Shown here: one piece after another, positions 9,904 through 20,480 of the stretch
How positions within the stretch are numbered: position 1 is the first letter of the stretch
Layout: every line of letters begins with the position of its first letter
Assembly: GCF_001420595.1 (NCBI RefSeq)
Contig: NZ_LJIX01000006.1
Coordinates: forward strand, 4,885,121 to 4,949,120
Reading direction: 5' to 3'
Origin: Cytobacillus solani
GTDB lineage: Bacteria; Bacillota; Bacilli; Bacillales; Cytobacillaceae
Length of the DNA: 64,000 nt
Program-made: the position numbers and the translations under genes
Notes under the pieces: generated by a model
Database searches by the model: none
What the model was told of the DNA's origin: nothing
The model's input: the letters and a program-made list of their open reading frames with translations, nothing else

Positions 9904-10000
9904 TAAACAAGAAATTGTTATAGATAGATAACTTTTCTCAGTACCCATTGAACAAACTATCTATAACCATTAAAACCTAACTTTAGGAGGAATTTTTACT

Positions 10001-10564
10001 ATGTCACTTATTGGATCAGAGGTTAAACCATTTAACGCACATGCATATAGAAATGGAGAATTTTTTGAAGTTTCAGAAGCAGATTTCAAAGGTCAATGGA
10101 GTGTTGTTTGTTTTTATCCAGCAGACTTTACATTCGTTTGCCCTACTGAGCTAGAAGACCTTCAAGAGCAATACCCAGCGCTTCAAGAACTTGGAGTTGA
10201 AGTATTCTCTGTTTCTAGAGATTCTCATTTTACACATAAAGCATGGCACGATTCATCAGAAGCAATCGGCAAAATTACTTATACAATGATTGGTGACCCA
10301 GCACATGTTATTTCCCGTAACTTTGACGTATTAGTTGAAGAATTAGGACAAGCAGATCGCGGTACGTTCATCATCGACCCAGATGGTATTATCCAAGCTG
10401 TTGAAATTAATGCAGATGGCATTGGCCGTGATGCAAGCACACTAATTAACAAAATTAAAGCAGCACAATATGTTCGCAACAATCCAGGTGAAGTTTGCCC
10501 GGCAAAATGGAAGGAAGGCTCTGCAACACTTAAGCCAAGCCTTGATCTTGTAGGCAAAATTTAA
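10001..10564 (+). CDS. ahpC: Alkyl hydroperoxide reductase, peroxiredoxin subunit
   Basis: A 187-residue typical two-cysteine peroxiredoxin. The peroxidatic Cys47 is in DFTFVCPTE and the resolving Cys166 is in PGEVCPAKW. Family length and spacing match Bacillus AhpC. It reduces hydrogen peroxide and organic hydroperoxides in the cytoplasm and is recycled by AhpF, encoded 13 nt downstream. TAGGAGGAAT precedes the ATG. Confidence 0.98.
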   Translation: MSLIGSEVKPFNAHAYRNGEFFEVSEADFKGQWSVVCFYPADFTFVCPTELEDLQEQYPALQELGVEVFSVSRDSHFTHKAWHDSSEAIGKITYTMIGDPAHVISRNFDVLVEELGQADRGTFIIDPDGIIQAVEINADGIGRDASTLINKIKAAQYVRNNPGEVCPAKWKEGSATLKPSLDLVGKI

Positions 10565-10577
10565 GGAGAAGATTCAA

Positions 10578-12107
10578 ATGATACTAGACGCTGATATTAA
10601 AGCACAACTCGATCAATATCTACAATTGCTGGAAAACGATATACTGCTCAAAGTCAGTGCTGGAACTGATGAATTATCAAAGGATATGTTAACCTTAGTT
10701 GATGAACTAGCAACAATGTCAGCTAAAATTAAGGTTGAAAATACAACATTAGAAAGAACACCTAGCTTTAGCGTCAATCGTATTGGCGAGAACACTGGGG
10801 TAACTTTTGCCGGGATTCCGCTTGGACATGAATTCACTTCCTTAGTGTTAGCTTTACTGCAGGTAAGCGGAAGAGCTCCGAAGATCGATCAGAAAGTAAT
10901 CGATCAAGTGAAAAGCATTAAAGGCGAATACCACTTTGAAACATACGTTAGCTTAAGCTGCCATAACTGCCCTGATGTTGTACAGGCACTGAACGTAATG
11001 AGTGTTCTCAACGCTGGTATTACACATACAATGATTGACGGGGCTGCTTTCAAAGAAGAAGTTGAAAGCAAGAACGTAATGGCAGTACCAACTGTTTTAT
11101 TAAATGGAGAAGTCTTTGGCAGCGGCCGTATGTCATTAGAGGAAATCCTTGCGAAAATGGGGAGCATTCCAGACCCTTCTGAACTCTCTGACAAGGATCC
11201 ATTTGATGTCCTTGTTATTGGCGGAGGTCCCTCCGGTGCTAGTGCAGCCGTTTACACAGCACGTAAAGGCATTCGTACAGGTATTGTAGCAGAGCGCTTT
11301 GGCGGTCAGATTATGGATACGCTTGGCATTGAAAACTTTATTAGTGTTAAATATACTGAGGGCCCTAAGCTTGCTGCAAGCCTTGAAGAACATGTAAAAG
11401 AATATGATATTGATGTAATGAATTTACAGCGTGCAAAACGTTTAGAAAAGAAAGACCTTATAGAAGTAGAACTAGAAAGCGGAGCTGTTCTAAAAAGTAA
11501 AACAGTCATCCTTTCAACAGGTGCTCGCTGGCGTAATGTCGGCGTCCCAGGTGAAGCTGAATTTAAGAACAAAGGTGTGGCATACTGCCCGCATTGTGAT
11601 GGTCCATTATTTGAAGGAAAGCACGTTGCAGTTATTGGTGGCGGCAACTCAGGCATCGAGGCAGCCATTGATCTTGCAGGCATTGTAAAACATGTGACTG
11701 TTATTGAATTTGCACCTGAGCTTAAAGCCGATTCTGTATTGCAGGACCGCCTTTACAGCCTGTCAAATGTAACAGTTATAAAAAATGCGCAAACAAAGGA
11801 AATTACTGGAACTGATAAGGTTAACGGTATTACGTATATTGACCGTGCAACAGAAGAAGAACATCATGTTGAATTGCAAGGTGTGTTTGTTCAAATCGGT
11901 CTTGTACCAAGTACCGAATGGTTAGGTGATGCGGTTGACCGCACTAGAACCGGTGAGATCATTGTAGACAAGCGTGGGGCAACGAATATTCCTGGCGTAT
12001 TTGCTGCAGGCGACTGTACTGATAGTGCTTATAAGCAAATCATTATATCGATGGGATCGGGTGCTACTGCTGCCTTAGGCGCATTTGATTATCTAATCCG
12101 AAATTAA
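10578..12107 (+). CDS. ahpF: Alkyl hydroperoxide reductase, flavoprotein disulfide reductase subunit
   Basis: 509 residues. The N-terminal tandem thioredoxin-fold domain carries SCHNCPDVVQ near residue 130. A thioredoxin-reductase-like part follows, with the FAD motif VLVIGGGPSGASAAVYTARKG near 212, the redox pair in YCPHC near 340, the NADH motif VAVIGGGNSGIEAAIDLAG, and the C-terminal GVFAAGDCTDSAYKQI. It passes electrons from NADH to AhpC. It is co-transcribed with ahpC and has a clear AAGGAG ribosome site. Confidence 0.98.
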   Translation: MILDADIKAQLDQYLQLLENDILLKVSAGTDELSKDMLTLVDELATMSAKIKVENTTLERTPSFSVNRIGENTGVTFAGIPLGHEFTSLVLALLQVSGRAPKIDQKVIDQVKSIKGEYHFETYVSLSCHNCPDVVQALNVMSVLNAGITHTMIDGAAFKEEVESKNVMAVPTVLLNGEVFGSGRMSLEEILAKMGSIPDPSELSDKDPFDVLVIGGGPSGASAAVYTARKGIRTGIVAERFGGQIMDTLGIENFISVKYTEGPKLAASLEEHVKEYDIDVMNLQRAKRLEKKDLIEVELESGAVLKSKTVILSTGARWRNVGVPGEAEFKNKGVAYCPHCDGPLFEGKHVAVIGGGNSGIEAAIDLAGIVKHVTVIEFAPELKADSVLQDRLYSLSNVTVIKNAQTKEITGTDKVNGITYIDRATEEEHHVELQGVFVQIGLVPSTEWLGDAVDRTRTGEIIVDKRGATNIPGVFAAGDCTDSAYKQIIISMGSGATAALGAFDYLIRN

Positions 12108-12113
12108 TAGAAT

Positions 12114-12170
12114 ATAAGCTAGATAGGACAAGTCATTAGTGATATGTTCTGTCTAGCTTATTTATTTTTA
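12114..12170 (+). terminator. ahpCF terminator
   Basis: A 16-17-bp stem has a 5' arm ATAAGCTAGAT plus AGGACA and a 3' arm TGTTCT plus GTCTAGCTTAT (12145-12161). A T-rich tail follows. It sits 6 nt after the ahpF stop. Confidence 0.85.
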
Positions 12171-12269
12171 TAGGCTGTTCTTATATTCAAAGTTACGATA
12201 ATTATTGATCTAACTTATCGATAAATTGAATTGCCTTGTAACATAAAAATAGTTACATTAAGAGTAAGT

Positions 12270-12297
12270 ATGCCTGGAAACCCCTAGGCATTTTTTT
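12270..12297 (+). terminator. Second hairpin with T-run, upstream of yedE
   Basis: ATGCCTGG...CCTAGGCAT (12270-12291) is directly followed by seven T. It lies about 100 nt before yedE and 110 nt after the ahpCF terminator. It is either a back-up terminator, the end of a small transcript, or an attenuator in the yedE leader. No aptamer is recognisable before it. Confidence 0.55.
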
Positions 12298-12395
12298 CTG
12301 CACAATTATTTTAGGACTATTCTATAGGAACATTCTCATTATGATTATCTGAAGGACTGTTTCAATAGTCTCTATAAAAGGGAGAGTTACATGCC

Positions 12396-13625
12396 ATGAA
12401 TCTTTACAAGAAAGTCTTCCAAGAGTATTGGAACCCATACATCGCCATTGGCATTGCAGGCCTGGTCAGTGCTTTGTATTTTGGAATTACAGGTACGGTT
12501 TGGGCGGTTACCGGGGAATTCACCAGATTTGGCGGGCATATTTTAGAATGGTTTGGCATTGATGTATCGCAATGGGCATATTTCCAACTAGTAGGTCTCG
12601 AAGGAAATCCCATTAGCCGAACGGATGGCTGGATTGTCATTGGGATGCTTATTGGCGCAATGATTTCGATTTTACTAAGCAGCAGCTTTAAAATCCGCAT
12701 ACCAAAACAAAAGAGAAGGTTATTCCAAGGATTCATTGGGGGAATCATCGCAGGGTTTGGTGCACGCCTTGCTCTTGGCTGCAATTTAGCGGCTTTTTTC
12801 ACAGGCGTACCTCAATTCTCATTCCATGCATGGATCTTTATGGTGACCACAGCCATCGGAACCTACTTTGGTGTCAAAGTCGTGAATACGAAATGGTGGC
12901 GAGGAAAACCGACCATGATAAAAGGCAGGATAAGCCCAGTTGGAACAACGGATGTTCAGAAAAAGAGTATTCAGCCGATTTTAGGTCTCGTATTTGCTAT
13001 TCTGTACCTAGCAATCATTTTTTACTTTTTCGCAATAGGTAAGACCCTTCTTGCAGTTGCTTGTATTGCAGGAGCCTTGTTTGGTATACTCATTGAACGC
13101 GGTCAAATTTGCTTCACTTCTGCTTTTCGCGATTTGTGGATCAGTGGCCGTGCCGTGATGTCAAAAGCTATTGCGGTTGGTATGATGATCAGCGTTGTCA
13201 TTACATTTTTCTATATTCAAAGCGGCTCTATCGCCCTTATCAAAGTAGCTGCTCCCAGCACAGTGATTGGCGGCCTCCTCTTTGGGTTTGGCATTGTGCT
13301 TGCAGGTGGCTGCGAAACGGGAATGATGTATCGGGCAATGGAAGGCCAATTATTATATTGGGTAGTCGGCGCTGGTAATATTATTGGTGCGACAGTGCTT
13401 GCCTATGGCTGGGATCATCTCGGCATTTACCATGCCCTTGTGGAAAATTGGCCAAAAGTTAATTTAATTGAACAATGGGGACCGATGGGAGCCTTATTTG
13501 GAACAATGGCCATGCTGGCTGCTTGGCTTTTATTCTCAAATTGGTGGGAAAAACGATTCCGTTACGGAACAGGAATCAAACAGCAAAAAACGGAACGGAT
13601 GTCTCACGTTACCAAGGAGGTATAA
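12396..13625 (+). CDS. yedE: YedE-family membrane transporter (COG2391), selenium- or sulfur-linked
   Basis: A 409-residue polytopic membrane protein that closely follows E. coli YedE. Shared blocks include YFGITGTVWAVTGEFTRFGG, GGIIAGFGARLALGCNLAAFFTG, IERGQICFTSAFRDLW and FGFGIVLAGGCETGMMYRA. The repeated Gly-Cys motifs inside membrane segments are typical of YeeE/YedE thiosulfate- or selenium-type channels. yedF follows 3 nt downstream, as in E. coli, and the last codons of yedE contain its ribosome site AAGGAGG. A YedE subfamily is known to co-occur with selenium traits. Cargo here is inferred, not shown. Confidence 0.88.
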   Translation: MNLYKKVFQEYWNPYIAIGIAGLVSALYFGITGTVWAVTGEFTRFGGHILEWFGIDVSQWAYFQLVGLEGNPISRTDGWIVIGMLIGAMISILLSSSFKIRIPKQKRRLFQGFIGGIIAGFGARLALGCNLAAFFTGVPQFSFHAWIFMVTTAIGTYFGVKVVNTKWWRGKPTMIKGRISPVGTTDVQKKSIQPILGLVFAILYLAIIFYFFAIGKTLLAVACIAGALFGILIERGQICFTSAFRDLWISGRAVMSKAIAVGMMISVVITFFYIQSGSIALIKVAAPSTVIGGLLFGFGIVLAGGCETGMMYRAMEGQLLYWVVGAGNIIGATVLAYGWDHLGIYHALVENWPKVNLIEQWGPMGALFGTMAMLAAWLLFSNWWEKRFRYGTGIKQQKTERMSHVTKEV

Positions 13626-13628
13626 TTC

Positions 13629-13874
13629 ATGTCCCAGATAATAGATGTCAACTACACATTAGACATTCGTGGTGAACCTTGACCATATCCTGTTATTTAT
13701 GCGCTGGATGCGCTAAAAACGATGAAAATTGGAGAGATTCTCCAGGTTATTGCGGATTGTCCGCAATCCTTTCGCAGTGTCCCGGAAGAAGCCGTCAAAC
13801 ATGGATACCAGCTCCTAGCAGAGCCGGAGAAATTTGGGCAGGATATTTACTTTTATATTAAGGTCGTTCAATAG
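13629..13874 (+). CDS. yedF: YedF / TusA-family protein with in-frame TGA at the catalytic Cys position: candidate selenoprotein
   Basis: Read through one internal TGA at 13680-13682, this frame gives 81 residues. They match E. coli YedF along the whole length: LDIRGEP-[TGA]-PYPVIYALDALK, then KIGEILQVIADCPQSFRSVP and HGYQLL. In this family the position is the invariant Cys of the CPxP motif (GEPCPYP in YedF), so the TGA replaces exactly that Cys. The frame is otherwise clean, has AAGGAGG before its ATG, and ends at TAG. A GC hairpin lies 18 nt after the TGA. SirA/TusA-like selenoproteins with Sec in this motif are known. Without a view of selA/selB/selC, a nonsense mutation or sequencing error (TGC/TGT to TGA) remains possible. 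Confidence 0.8.
13683..13722 (+). promoter_or_regulatory. Candidate bacterial SECIS element in yedF
   Basis: Just after the TGA, GCGC (13701-13704) and GCGC (13710-13713) pair around the loop TGGAT. A 2x2 internal mismatch leads to a further UUU/AAA stem. The loop begins 22 nt after the TGA and has G at its second position. Known bacterial SECIS hairpins have an apical loop about 16-37 nt downstream with a G in the first two positions, so distance and loop both fit. The stem is short. Confidence 0.6.
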
Positions 13875-13883
13875 CTAATATTC

Positions 13884-13938
13884 AAAGTACCCGTGTAAAG
13901 TAGAAACGCATGAATTCTACTTAGCGGGTACTTTTTTT
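13884..13938 (+). terminator. Terminator after yedEF
   Basis: AAAGTACCCG (13884-13893) pairs with CGGGTACTTT (13925-13934), with an inner GTAGAA/TTCTAC stem and a run of seven T. It ends the yedE-yedF transcript and lies between convergent genes. Confidence 0.88.
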
Positions 13939-13960
13939 ACCAATCATTTAAATTTTCCAG

Positions 13961-14950
13961 TTAACTTCCGAAGCTTTTCACCAATTTATCCATAACCCAT
14001 GTCGTTCTAGCACCAGTCAATCCTGTACTAGGTGTCTGACTAAAACCTCTTGTTAAATCTGCTACAATCCGTTCAATAAGGGGTTGATGAACATGCTGGA
14101 ATGGCGGAAAACTCCATTGCTCCGTTCCATATACTGTCGTTAGCAACACCGGATCAGGACCAAAAGTAGAAAAGGTTATTTTCCCTGTACTGCCAATGAT
14201 CTCATTTAATTCTACATCTTCATAAGCAGAAAAACACCAAGATCCTACACCATGTATGCCAGATTCAAATTGGTAGGTACCTGTTACAATATCCTCAGCC
14301 CGATAGTAGCCTGCTTGATTGGAAGCGAAGCCTTGCACATCCTTTATAGGCCCTAATAAAAAGTCTAATATATCGAGTGTATGGCAGCCTAAATCAAAAA
14401 ACAGCCCCCCACCAGACAATTCAGGTTTGATTCTCCATGGGGGATTATGTTTGTTTTTTACATCTTCAGCAGCCTTTTGATAATGTGTAGTTGATACGAA
14501 ACGAACATCGCCAATCTTATTGCTTTCTAATAACTCTTTGATTTTAATAAATTTAGGCTGTGCCCTTCGGTAATAAGCAACATATAAAGGAACATTTGCA
14601 GCCTTGCATGCAGCAATCATTTCATTGCATTCTGCAAAATTAAGTGCCATTGGTTTTTCTACATAAACAGGCTTCCCGGCCTTTGCCGCTTTAATGGTAT
14701 AATCCTTATGTGAACTAGGAGGTGTTGCAATATAGACCGCATCGACTTCTGGATCGTTAATAAGTGCATCCGCATTATCGTACCAGTTCCGTACATTGTG
14801 TCTCTTTGCATAATCTTCTGCTAGCTTTCCTGTTCTCCTCATAACAGCAACTAGCTCAGAGTTTGCAGCTTTCTGAAATGCAGGTCCGCTTTTCACTTCT
14901 GTTACATCCCCGCAGCCAATCATTCCCCAACGGACTTTTCCAGGCGCCAT
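13961..14950 (-). CDS. Gfo/Idh/MocA-family NAD(P)-dependent sugar oxidoreductase
   Basis: 329 residues. The Rossmann motif is WGMIGCGDVTEVKSGPAF at residue 8, and the family signature is PVYVEKPMALNFAECNEMI with the catalytic-type Lys. The GGLFFDLGCHTLDILDFLLGP block of the C-terminal domain is present, with the usual Asp and His. Members oxidise or epimerise sugars and sugar derivatives. It is the last gene of the minus-strand sugar operon, 41 nt after the GH1 gene, and suggests that the imported glycoside carries an unusual sugar or that an oxidised intermediate is formed. Confidence 0.85.
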   Translation of the reverse strand: MAPGKVRWGMIGCGDVTEVKSGPAFQKAANSELVAVMRRTGKLAEDYAKRHNVRNWYDNADALINDPEVDAVYIATPPSSHKDYTIKAAKAGKPVYVEKPMALNFAECNEMIAACKAANVPLYVAYYRRAQPKFIKIKELLESNKIGDVRFVSTTHYQKAAEDVKNKHNPPWRIKPELSGGGLFFDLGCHTLDILDFLLGPIKDVQGFASNQAGYYRAEDIVTGTYQFESGIHGVGSWCFSAYEDVELNEIIGSTGKITFSTFGPDPVLLTTVYGTEQWSFPPFQHVHQPLIERIVADLTRGFSQTPSTGLTGARTTWVMDKLVKSFGS

Positions 14951-14991
14951 TGCCCTGTCCCCCTTTACATCACGTCTAAATCCGTTCTTAA

Positions 14992-16449
<1,458 letters not shown>

Positions 16450-17379
16450 TTATTCATTTGGAATGGCCTCTCTCTTCTCGCCAATGGATTGTCTTTGTAA
16501 TAAATGGTATAAAGCACCAATTAAATTTGAATCATTGCCAAACTGGCATCTTTCAACGTGAATCGTTAAGTCATTTTGATTAAGTTTAAGCTGAGATAGG
16601 ATTTCATTAATCTGTTCAACAAAACCTTCGCGACTGCTGATTGCTCCGCCAATCAAAATTTTCTCCGGATCAAGCATATACTGAAGATTATAAATCCCAA
16701 CAGCTAGTCGCTTCATAAACCTTTCTATTTCATCTGCAACTTCTTCATCCCCATTATTTGCCAATTCGAACACCCTTCTGCCATTTAGGCTAACTGGGTC
16801 CACTCCTTTTCGCTTAGCTACTCTCTTAATCAATCCGCCAACTGCAGCTAGTGAGCTCCATGTTTCTCCTTCTGGCCTTTCGAGATAATCCTCCATAATC
16901 ATATAGCCAAATTCTCCACAAAATTGATTTTTCCCATGGCGAATATTTTTATTAAGAACGACTGCGCCGCCAATGCCGGTGCCAATCACAAGACAAAGGT
17001 AATCCATTACATCCTTCGCAGCACCAATCCACCCTTCTGCTAATGCAGCACAGTTCGCATCATTTTCCATTTCAACCGTTAAATAGGTTCTTTCCCGAAG
17101 AAGCTCCTTCATATTCGGTCCATGGATATACGGAAGTGCACTTAATCCAGCAATGTACCCTGTATCAACATTTACTGCACCTGGCATGCTAATGGCAATG
17201 CCTCTTAATTCGTGAATTTTTTGATATTCCTTAACAATGAAATGTACTTGATCCACAAATAATTCAAGACTCTCTTTAGGAGTAGGAACAGAGGATTTTT
17301 CAATAAACTCCCCCGATTCATCCATAAGCGCATATTTAATAGAGGATCCTCCAACATCTAGAACCGCATAGTAATTCAC
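16450..17379 (-). CDS. ROK-family sugar kinase, candidate beta-glucoside kinase
   Basis: 309 residues. The ATP-binding phosphate motif is VLDVGGSSIKYALMD, then ENDANCAALAEGWIGA and IGTGIGGAVVL. The zinc motif CxCGxxGCxE of typical ROK glucokinases is absent (GEFGYMIMEDYLERPEG takes its place), as in beta-glucoside kinases of the ROK group. The open frame begins six codons earlier, but AGGAGG lies 7 nt before GTG 17379, so that start is used. Lying between a LacI regulator and a phospho-GH1, it probably phosphorylates the glycoside brought in by the ABC importer. Confidence 0.85.
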   Translation of the reverse strand: MNYYAVLDVGGSSIKYALMDESGEFIEKSSVPTPKESLELFVDQVHFIVKEYQKIHELRGIAISMPGAVNVDTGYIAGLSALPYIHGPNMKELLRERTYLTVEMENDANCAALAEGWIGAAKDVMDYLCLVIGTGIGGAVVLNKNIRHGKNQFCGEFGYMIMEDYLERPEGETWSSLAAVGGLIKRVAKRKGVDPVSLNGRRVFELANNGDEEVADEIERFMKRLAVGIYNLQYMLDPEKILIGGAISSREGFVEQINEILSQLKLNQNDLTIHVERCQFGNDSNLIGALYHLLQRQSIGEKREAIPNE

Positions 17380-17453
17380 CAAACAACCTCCTATCAACCC
17401 TTTAAAGCGGAATGTCTATCAATGAGATCTTACTAAGAACGGGATAGAAATTA

Positions 17454-18470
17454 TCACTGTTTTGTTCCACATGACTCACGGATTATTAATTCAGAGTCAA
17501 TTAATACAGGCTTTAATTGTGACTCTCCATTTATTAAGTCATTCAGCATATAAGCTGATAATTTTCCAAATTTCTCTTTATCTTGTTTAACTGAAGTAAG
17601 TTTTGGGTCACTATAGCGGCAGGCAGCAATATCGTCACATCCAATTATGCGAATATCGTGAGGAGCATGAAGTCCCTCCTCCTTCAGCGCCCTTAATGCA
17701 CCAAGCGCCATTAAGTCAGAGATGGCAAAAATGGCTTCAGGATACTCCTTGCCTTCTAGTATTTTCTTCATCGCCTCATATCCGCTTTTCTCATGGAAAT
17801 CACCATACTGAATCCACTCTTCGCGAACGTCTAAGCCAAATTGATTCATAGCCTCAAAGAATCCTTGATTTCTTAAATTAGAGATAGTTGAATCCCATTT
17901 CCCTCCAATATAACCAATCTTTTTTATAGAATTAAGATAAAAAAATTCAACTACTTTTCTTGATAAATCGATATTATCTGTCATGATGTAGCTAGACTTC
18001 GGACCATTAAGTTCAATATCGATTCCGATGCAAGGGAATCCTTCCTTGGCTAAATCAAAGACAGCCTCCTCAACCTCCTCCCCAGCAATAACCAAACAGC
18101 CATCTACATGAAAATGCTTGCATCTCGCTAAATAACTCCCATTGTCTGATTGAAAAAGCTCATTAGAAAACATTAAAATATCATAACCAAGTAAACCAAT
18201 ATTTTTTTTAAATGATGAGATCACCTCATTGAAATAAGGGTGTGTCATATCAACATTAATTTTCCCGGCGTAAATAAGTCCGATAAGATTTGACTTCTTT
18301 GTTGCCAATGTTCGAGCAGAAAAGTTAGGCTCATACCCCATTTTCGTAATGACATCCATTACCTGTTTCTTCGTTTTCTCACTAACGCCTGCATAATTAT
18401 TAATTACTTTTGAAACAGTGCCTTGGGAAACACCTGCCATTTGTGCTATATCTTTAATAGTTAAATTCAT
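17454..18470 (-). CDS. LacI-family transcriptional regulator
   Basis: 338 residues. The N-terminal helix-turn-helix TIKDIAQMAGVSQGTVSKVINNYAGVSEKTKKQV and hinge helix are followed by a periplasmic-binding-protein-like effector domain ending in the C-terminal VLIDSELIIRESC. It lies inside the sugar operon between the permease and kinase genes and is the likely repressor acting on the three GAAACCGNTTTC sites upstream of the solute-binding gene. Effector: probably the glycoside or its phosphate. Confidence 0.93.
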   Translation of the reverse strand: MNLTIKDIAQMAGVSQGTVSKVINNYAGVSEKTKKQVMDVITKMGYEPNFSARTLATKKSNLIGLIYAGKINVDMTHPYFNEVISSFKKNIGLLGYDILMFSNELFQSDNGSYLARCKHFHVDGCLVIAGEEVEEAVFDLAKEGFPCIGIDIELNGPKSSYIMTDNIDLSRKVVEFFYLNSIKKIGYIGGKWDSTISNLRNQGFFEAMNQFGLDVREEWIQYGDFHEKSGYEAMKKILEGKEYPEAIFAISDLMALGALRALKEEGLHAPHDIRIIGCDDIAACRYSDPKLTSVKQDKEKFGKLSAYMLNDLINGESQLKPVLIDSELIIRESCGTKQ

Positions 18471-18565
18471 CTCTAATCCCTTCTATTTCTCACAAAATAA
18501 TAGATAATCATTGCTAGATTCCTAAAAGTTTTAAATAGATAACAAAGATATTTTGCAAAAAATTC

Positions 18566-19408
18566 CTATTTCACAGATCCTTCAGTAATACTTGAAATAA
18601 ATAAACGGTTAAATAATAAGAAAATAATCAAAAGCGGCACCGTTGCCCAGAATACACCTGATAGAATCATTCCGAAATCGACATTCTGTGTATTGCTCAA
18701 TTGGGCTAAGGCTACTTGAATTGTATATTTTTCCGGATCCCTTAAGACGGTAAACTGCCAGAGGAACTCTCCCCATGCTGCAGAAAAGACGATGATTCCT
18801 AGCGTTGCAAATGCAGGAAGGATAATCGGAAGCACAATGCTTCGATAAATTTTAAAGTTGGAACACCCATCCAATTTCGCAGCTTCGATTAACTCATCAG
18901 GTACAGATTCACTGATATACTGCCTCATTAGAAAAATACCGAGCGGATTTAGGAAGAATAATATCATCACACCTGGCAATGTATCGAGGAGTCCCGCCTT
19001 GGATATTAAGAAGTACTGTGGGATTAATCCTAATTGCGGCGGAATAATCATCGTTAATAGAATGGCCGTAAAGAAGATATTTTTCCCTCGAAATTTAAAC
19101 TTCGCAAAGGCAAATCCAGCTAATGAACTAATAAATAAAACGACCATGGTCACAATCGAACAAACAACAAAGGAGTTCCACATCGCTTGAAAGAAATCAA
19201 TTTTATCCAGAACCTTATTAAAGTTGTCGACTAAAAAGCTTCCTGGTGTAACTGTTGGCGGAATGGAGTTATAGGCAGAGCTAGGACTCGTTGCCATGAC
19301 AAACATCCAATAAAATGGGAACAATGAAAATAATGACACGATGGATAAAAGTACATAAATGAGGATTCTGCTAACAGGGGTGCTTCTCCTTTTTTCTAAT
19401 TTACTCAT
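18566..19408 (-). CDS. Carbohydrate ABC transporter permease (MalG type)
   Basis: 280 residues with six predicted membrane segments. The EAA motif, which contacts the ATPase, is ELIEAAKLDGCSNFKIYRSIVLPIILPA. The start overlaps the end of the upstream permease gene by 4 nt, showing translational coupling. It forms the inner-membrane channel with the MalF-type partner. No ATPase gene is in the operon, so a shared sugar ATPase of the MsmX type is likely (established for Bacillus sugar importers, inferred here). Confidence 0.95.
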   Translation of the reverse strand: MSKLEKRRSTPVSRILIYVLLSIVSLFSLFPFYWMFVMATSPSSAYNSIPPTVTPGSFLVDNFNKVLDKIDFFQAMWNSFVVCSIVTMVVLFISSLAGFAFAKFKFRGKNIFFTAILLTMIIPPQLGLIPQYFLISKAGLLDTLPGVMILFFLNPLGIFLMRQYISESVPDELIEAAKLDGCSNFKIYRSIVLPIILPAFATLGIIVFSAAWGEFLWQFTVLRDPEKYTIQVALAQLSNTQNVDFGMILSGVFWATVPLLIIFLLFNRLFISSITEGSVK

Positions 19409-20403
19409 GCGTTTTCACCCCGCTTCTTCCTTCCATTCCCTGCAATTAAAGATGTATTAATAAGTGCAAATACGGTAATCAGCACTAAGAGAATAATCGC
19501 CGTTGCAGATGCTGTACCAAAGGATTGCAATTTAAAGGCATCCCGATACAAATACATAACGATAGTCATAGCCTCATCTCTTGTAAACGCACTATTTCCT
19601 AAAAAGACGGTAGGTTCAGAGAATAGCTGCAAAGCCCCAACGGTCGAGGTAAATACAGTTAAAATAATAAATGGTTTCAGCATCGGCATCGTAATGTAGA
19701 TCAGCTGCTGAAATTTATTTGCTCCATCAATTGTGGCTGCTTCATACAAGTCATTTGGAATGCTTTGGATACCAGCAAGATAAATAATCGTGTTATAGCC
19801 TACCCATCTCCAAAATACCATGATTGAAATAGCAATTTTCGTCCCCCATTCAGAACTGCTCCAATTGACCGGATCAACACCTGCCAAACTTAACAAATAG
19901 TTGACTAACGAAGACTCGTGATCGCTAAACAGTACACTGAAAATAAGGGCTACGGCTACCATAGAAGTAATATACGGCATAAAAATCGTTACCCTGAAAA
20001 AATGTTTAAATTTTAAAAAGGCTAGATTCAGCAAAAAGGCAAAAATGATTCCGAAAACTAATTGTGGGGCGGTACCCATAATCCCCATAACAATTGTATT
20101 ATAAACCGATTTCCAAAATAGAGGGTCTGTTAAAACAATTTTAAAATTTGATAATCCAACAAACTCCATCGGACTTAAACCATTCCATTTTTGAAATCCT
20201 AAGTATATGCTAAATAGGGCTGGATATAAACCAACAAGGGAAAAAATGATAAAGAAAGGTGCAATATACAAATAGCCTGAAATCATATCCTTTTTCTCCT
20301 CAGACCTGTATCGCTTCTTTTTTACCTTTTCCTTCCTTGGCTCTTGATAGACACTTACGCCTCCCTTCTTACTCACCTTTTCCTTATTACTTTCAGCATG
20401 CAT
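19405..20403 (-). CDS. Carbohydrate ABC transporter permease (MalF type)
   Basis: 332 residues. A basic cytoplasmic N-terminus (KEKVKKKRYRSEEKKD) precedes six membrane segments, and the EAA loop is DLYEAATIDGANKFQQLIYITMPMLKP. The ATG at 20403 is preferred to an upstream GTG because AGAGG then sits 7 nt upstream. It is the partner of the MalG-type gene that overlaps its 3' end. Confidence 0.95.
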   Translation of the reverse strand: MHAESNKEKVSKKGGVSVYQEPRKEKVKKKRYRSEEKKDMISGYLYIAPFFIIFSLVGLYPALFSIYLGFQKWNGLSPMEFVGLSNFKIVLTDPLFWKSVYNTIVMGIMGTAPQLVFGIIFAFLLNLAFLKFKHFFRVTIFMPYITSMVAVALIFSVLFSDHESSLVNYLLSLAGVDPVNWSSSEWGTKIAISIMVFWRWVGYNTIIYLAGIQSIPNDLYEAATIDGANKFQQLIYITMPMLKPFIILTVFTSTVGALQLFSEPTVFLGNSAFTRDEAMTIVMYLYRDAFKLQSFGTASATAIILLVLITVFALINTSLIAGNGRKKRGENA

Positions 20404-20480
20404 TTTCACACCTCTTTTCCGATCAATAGGCGGAAAGTGAAGCTATTAAGCCCCACATCCACCTCTAAAGTACTATTAAC

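Noticed and set aside
12390-12398. Two-codon minimal frame ATG CCA TGA overlapping the yedE start
   Set aside because: It could act in translational coupling, but such a short frame arises easily by chance and has a poorly placed ribosome site.
13679-13861. A 60-codon TTG frame overlapping yedF
   Set aside because: It is in a different frame, has no ribosome site and resembles no family, whereas the frame with the in-frame TGA matches YedF over its whole length.
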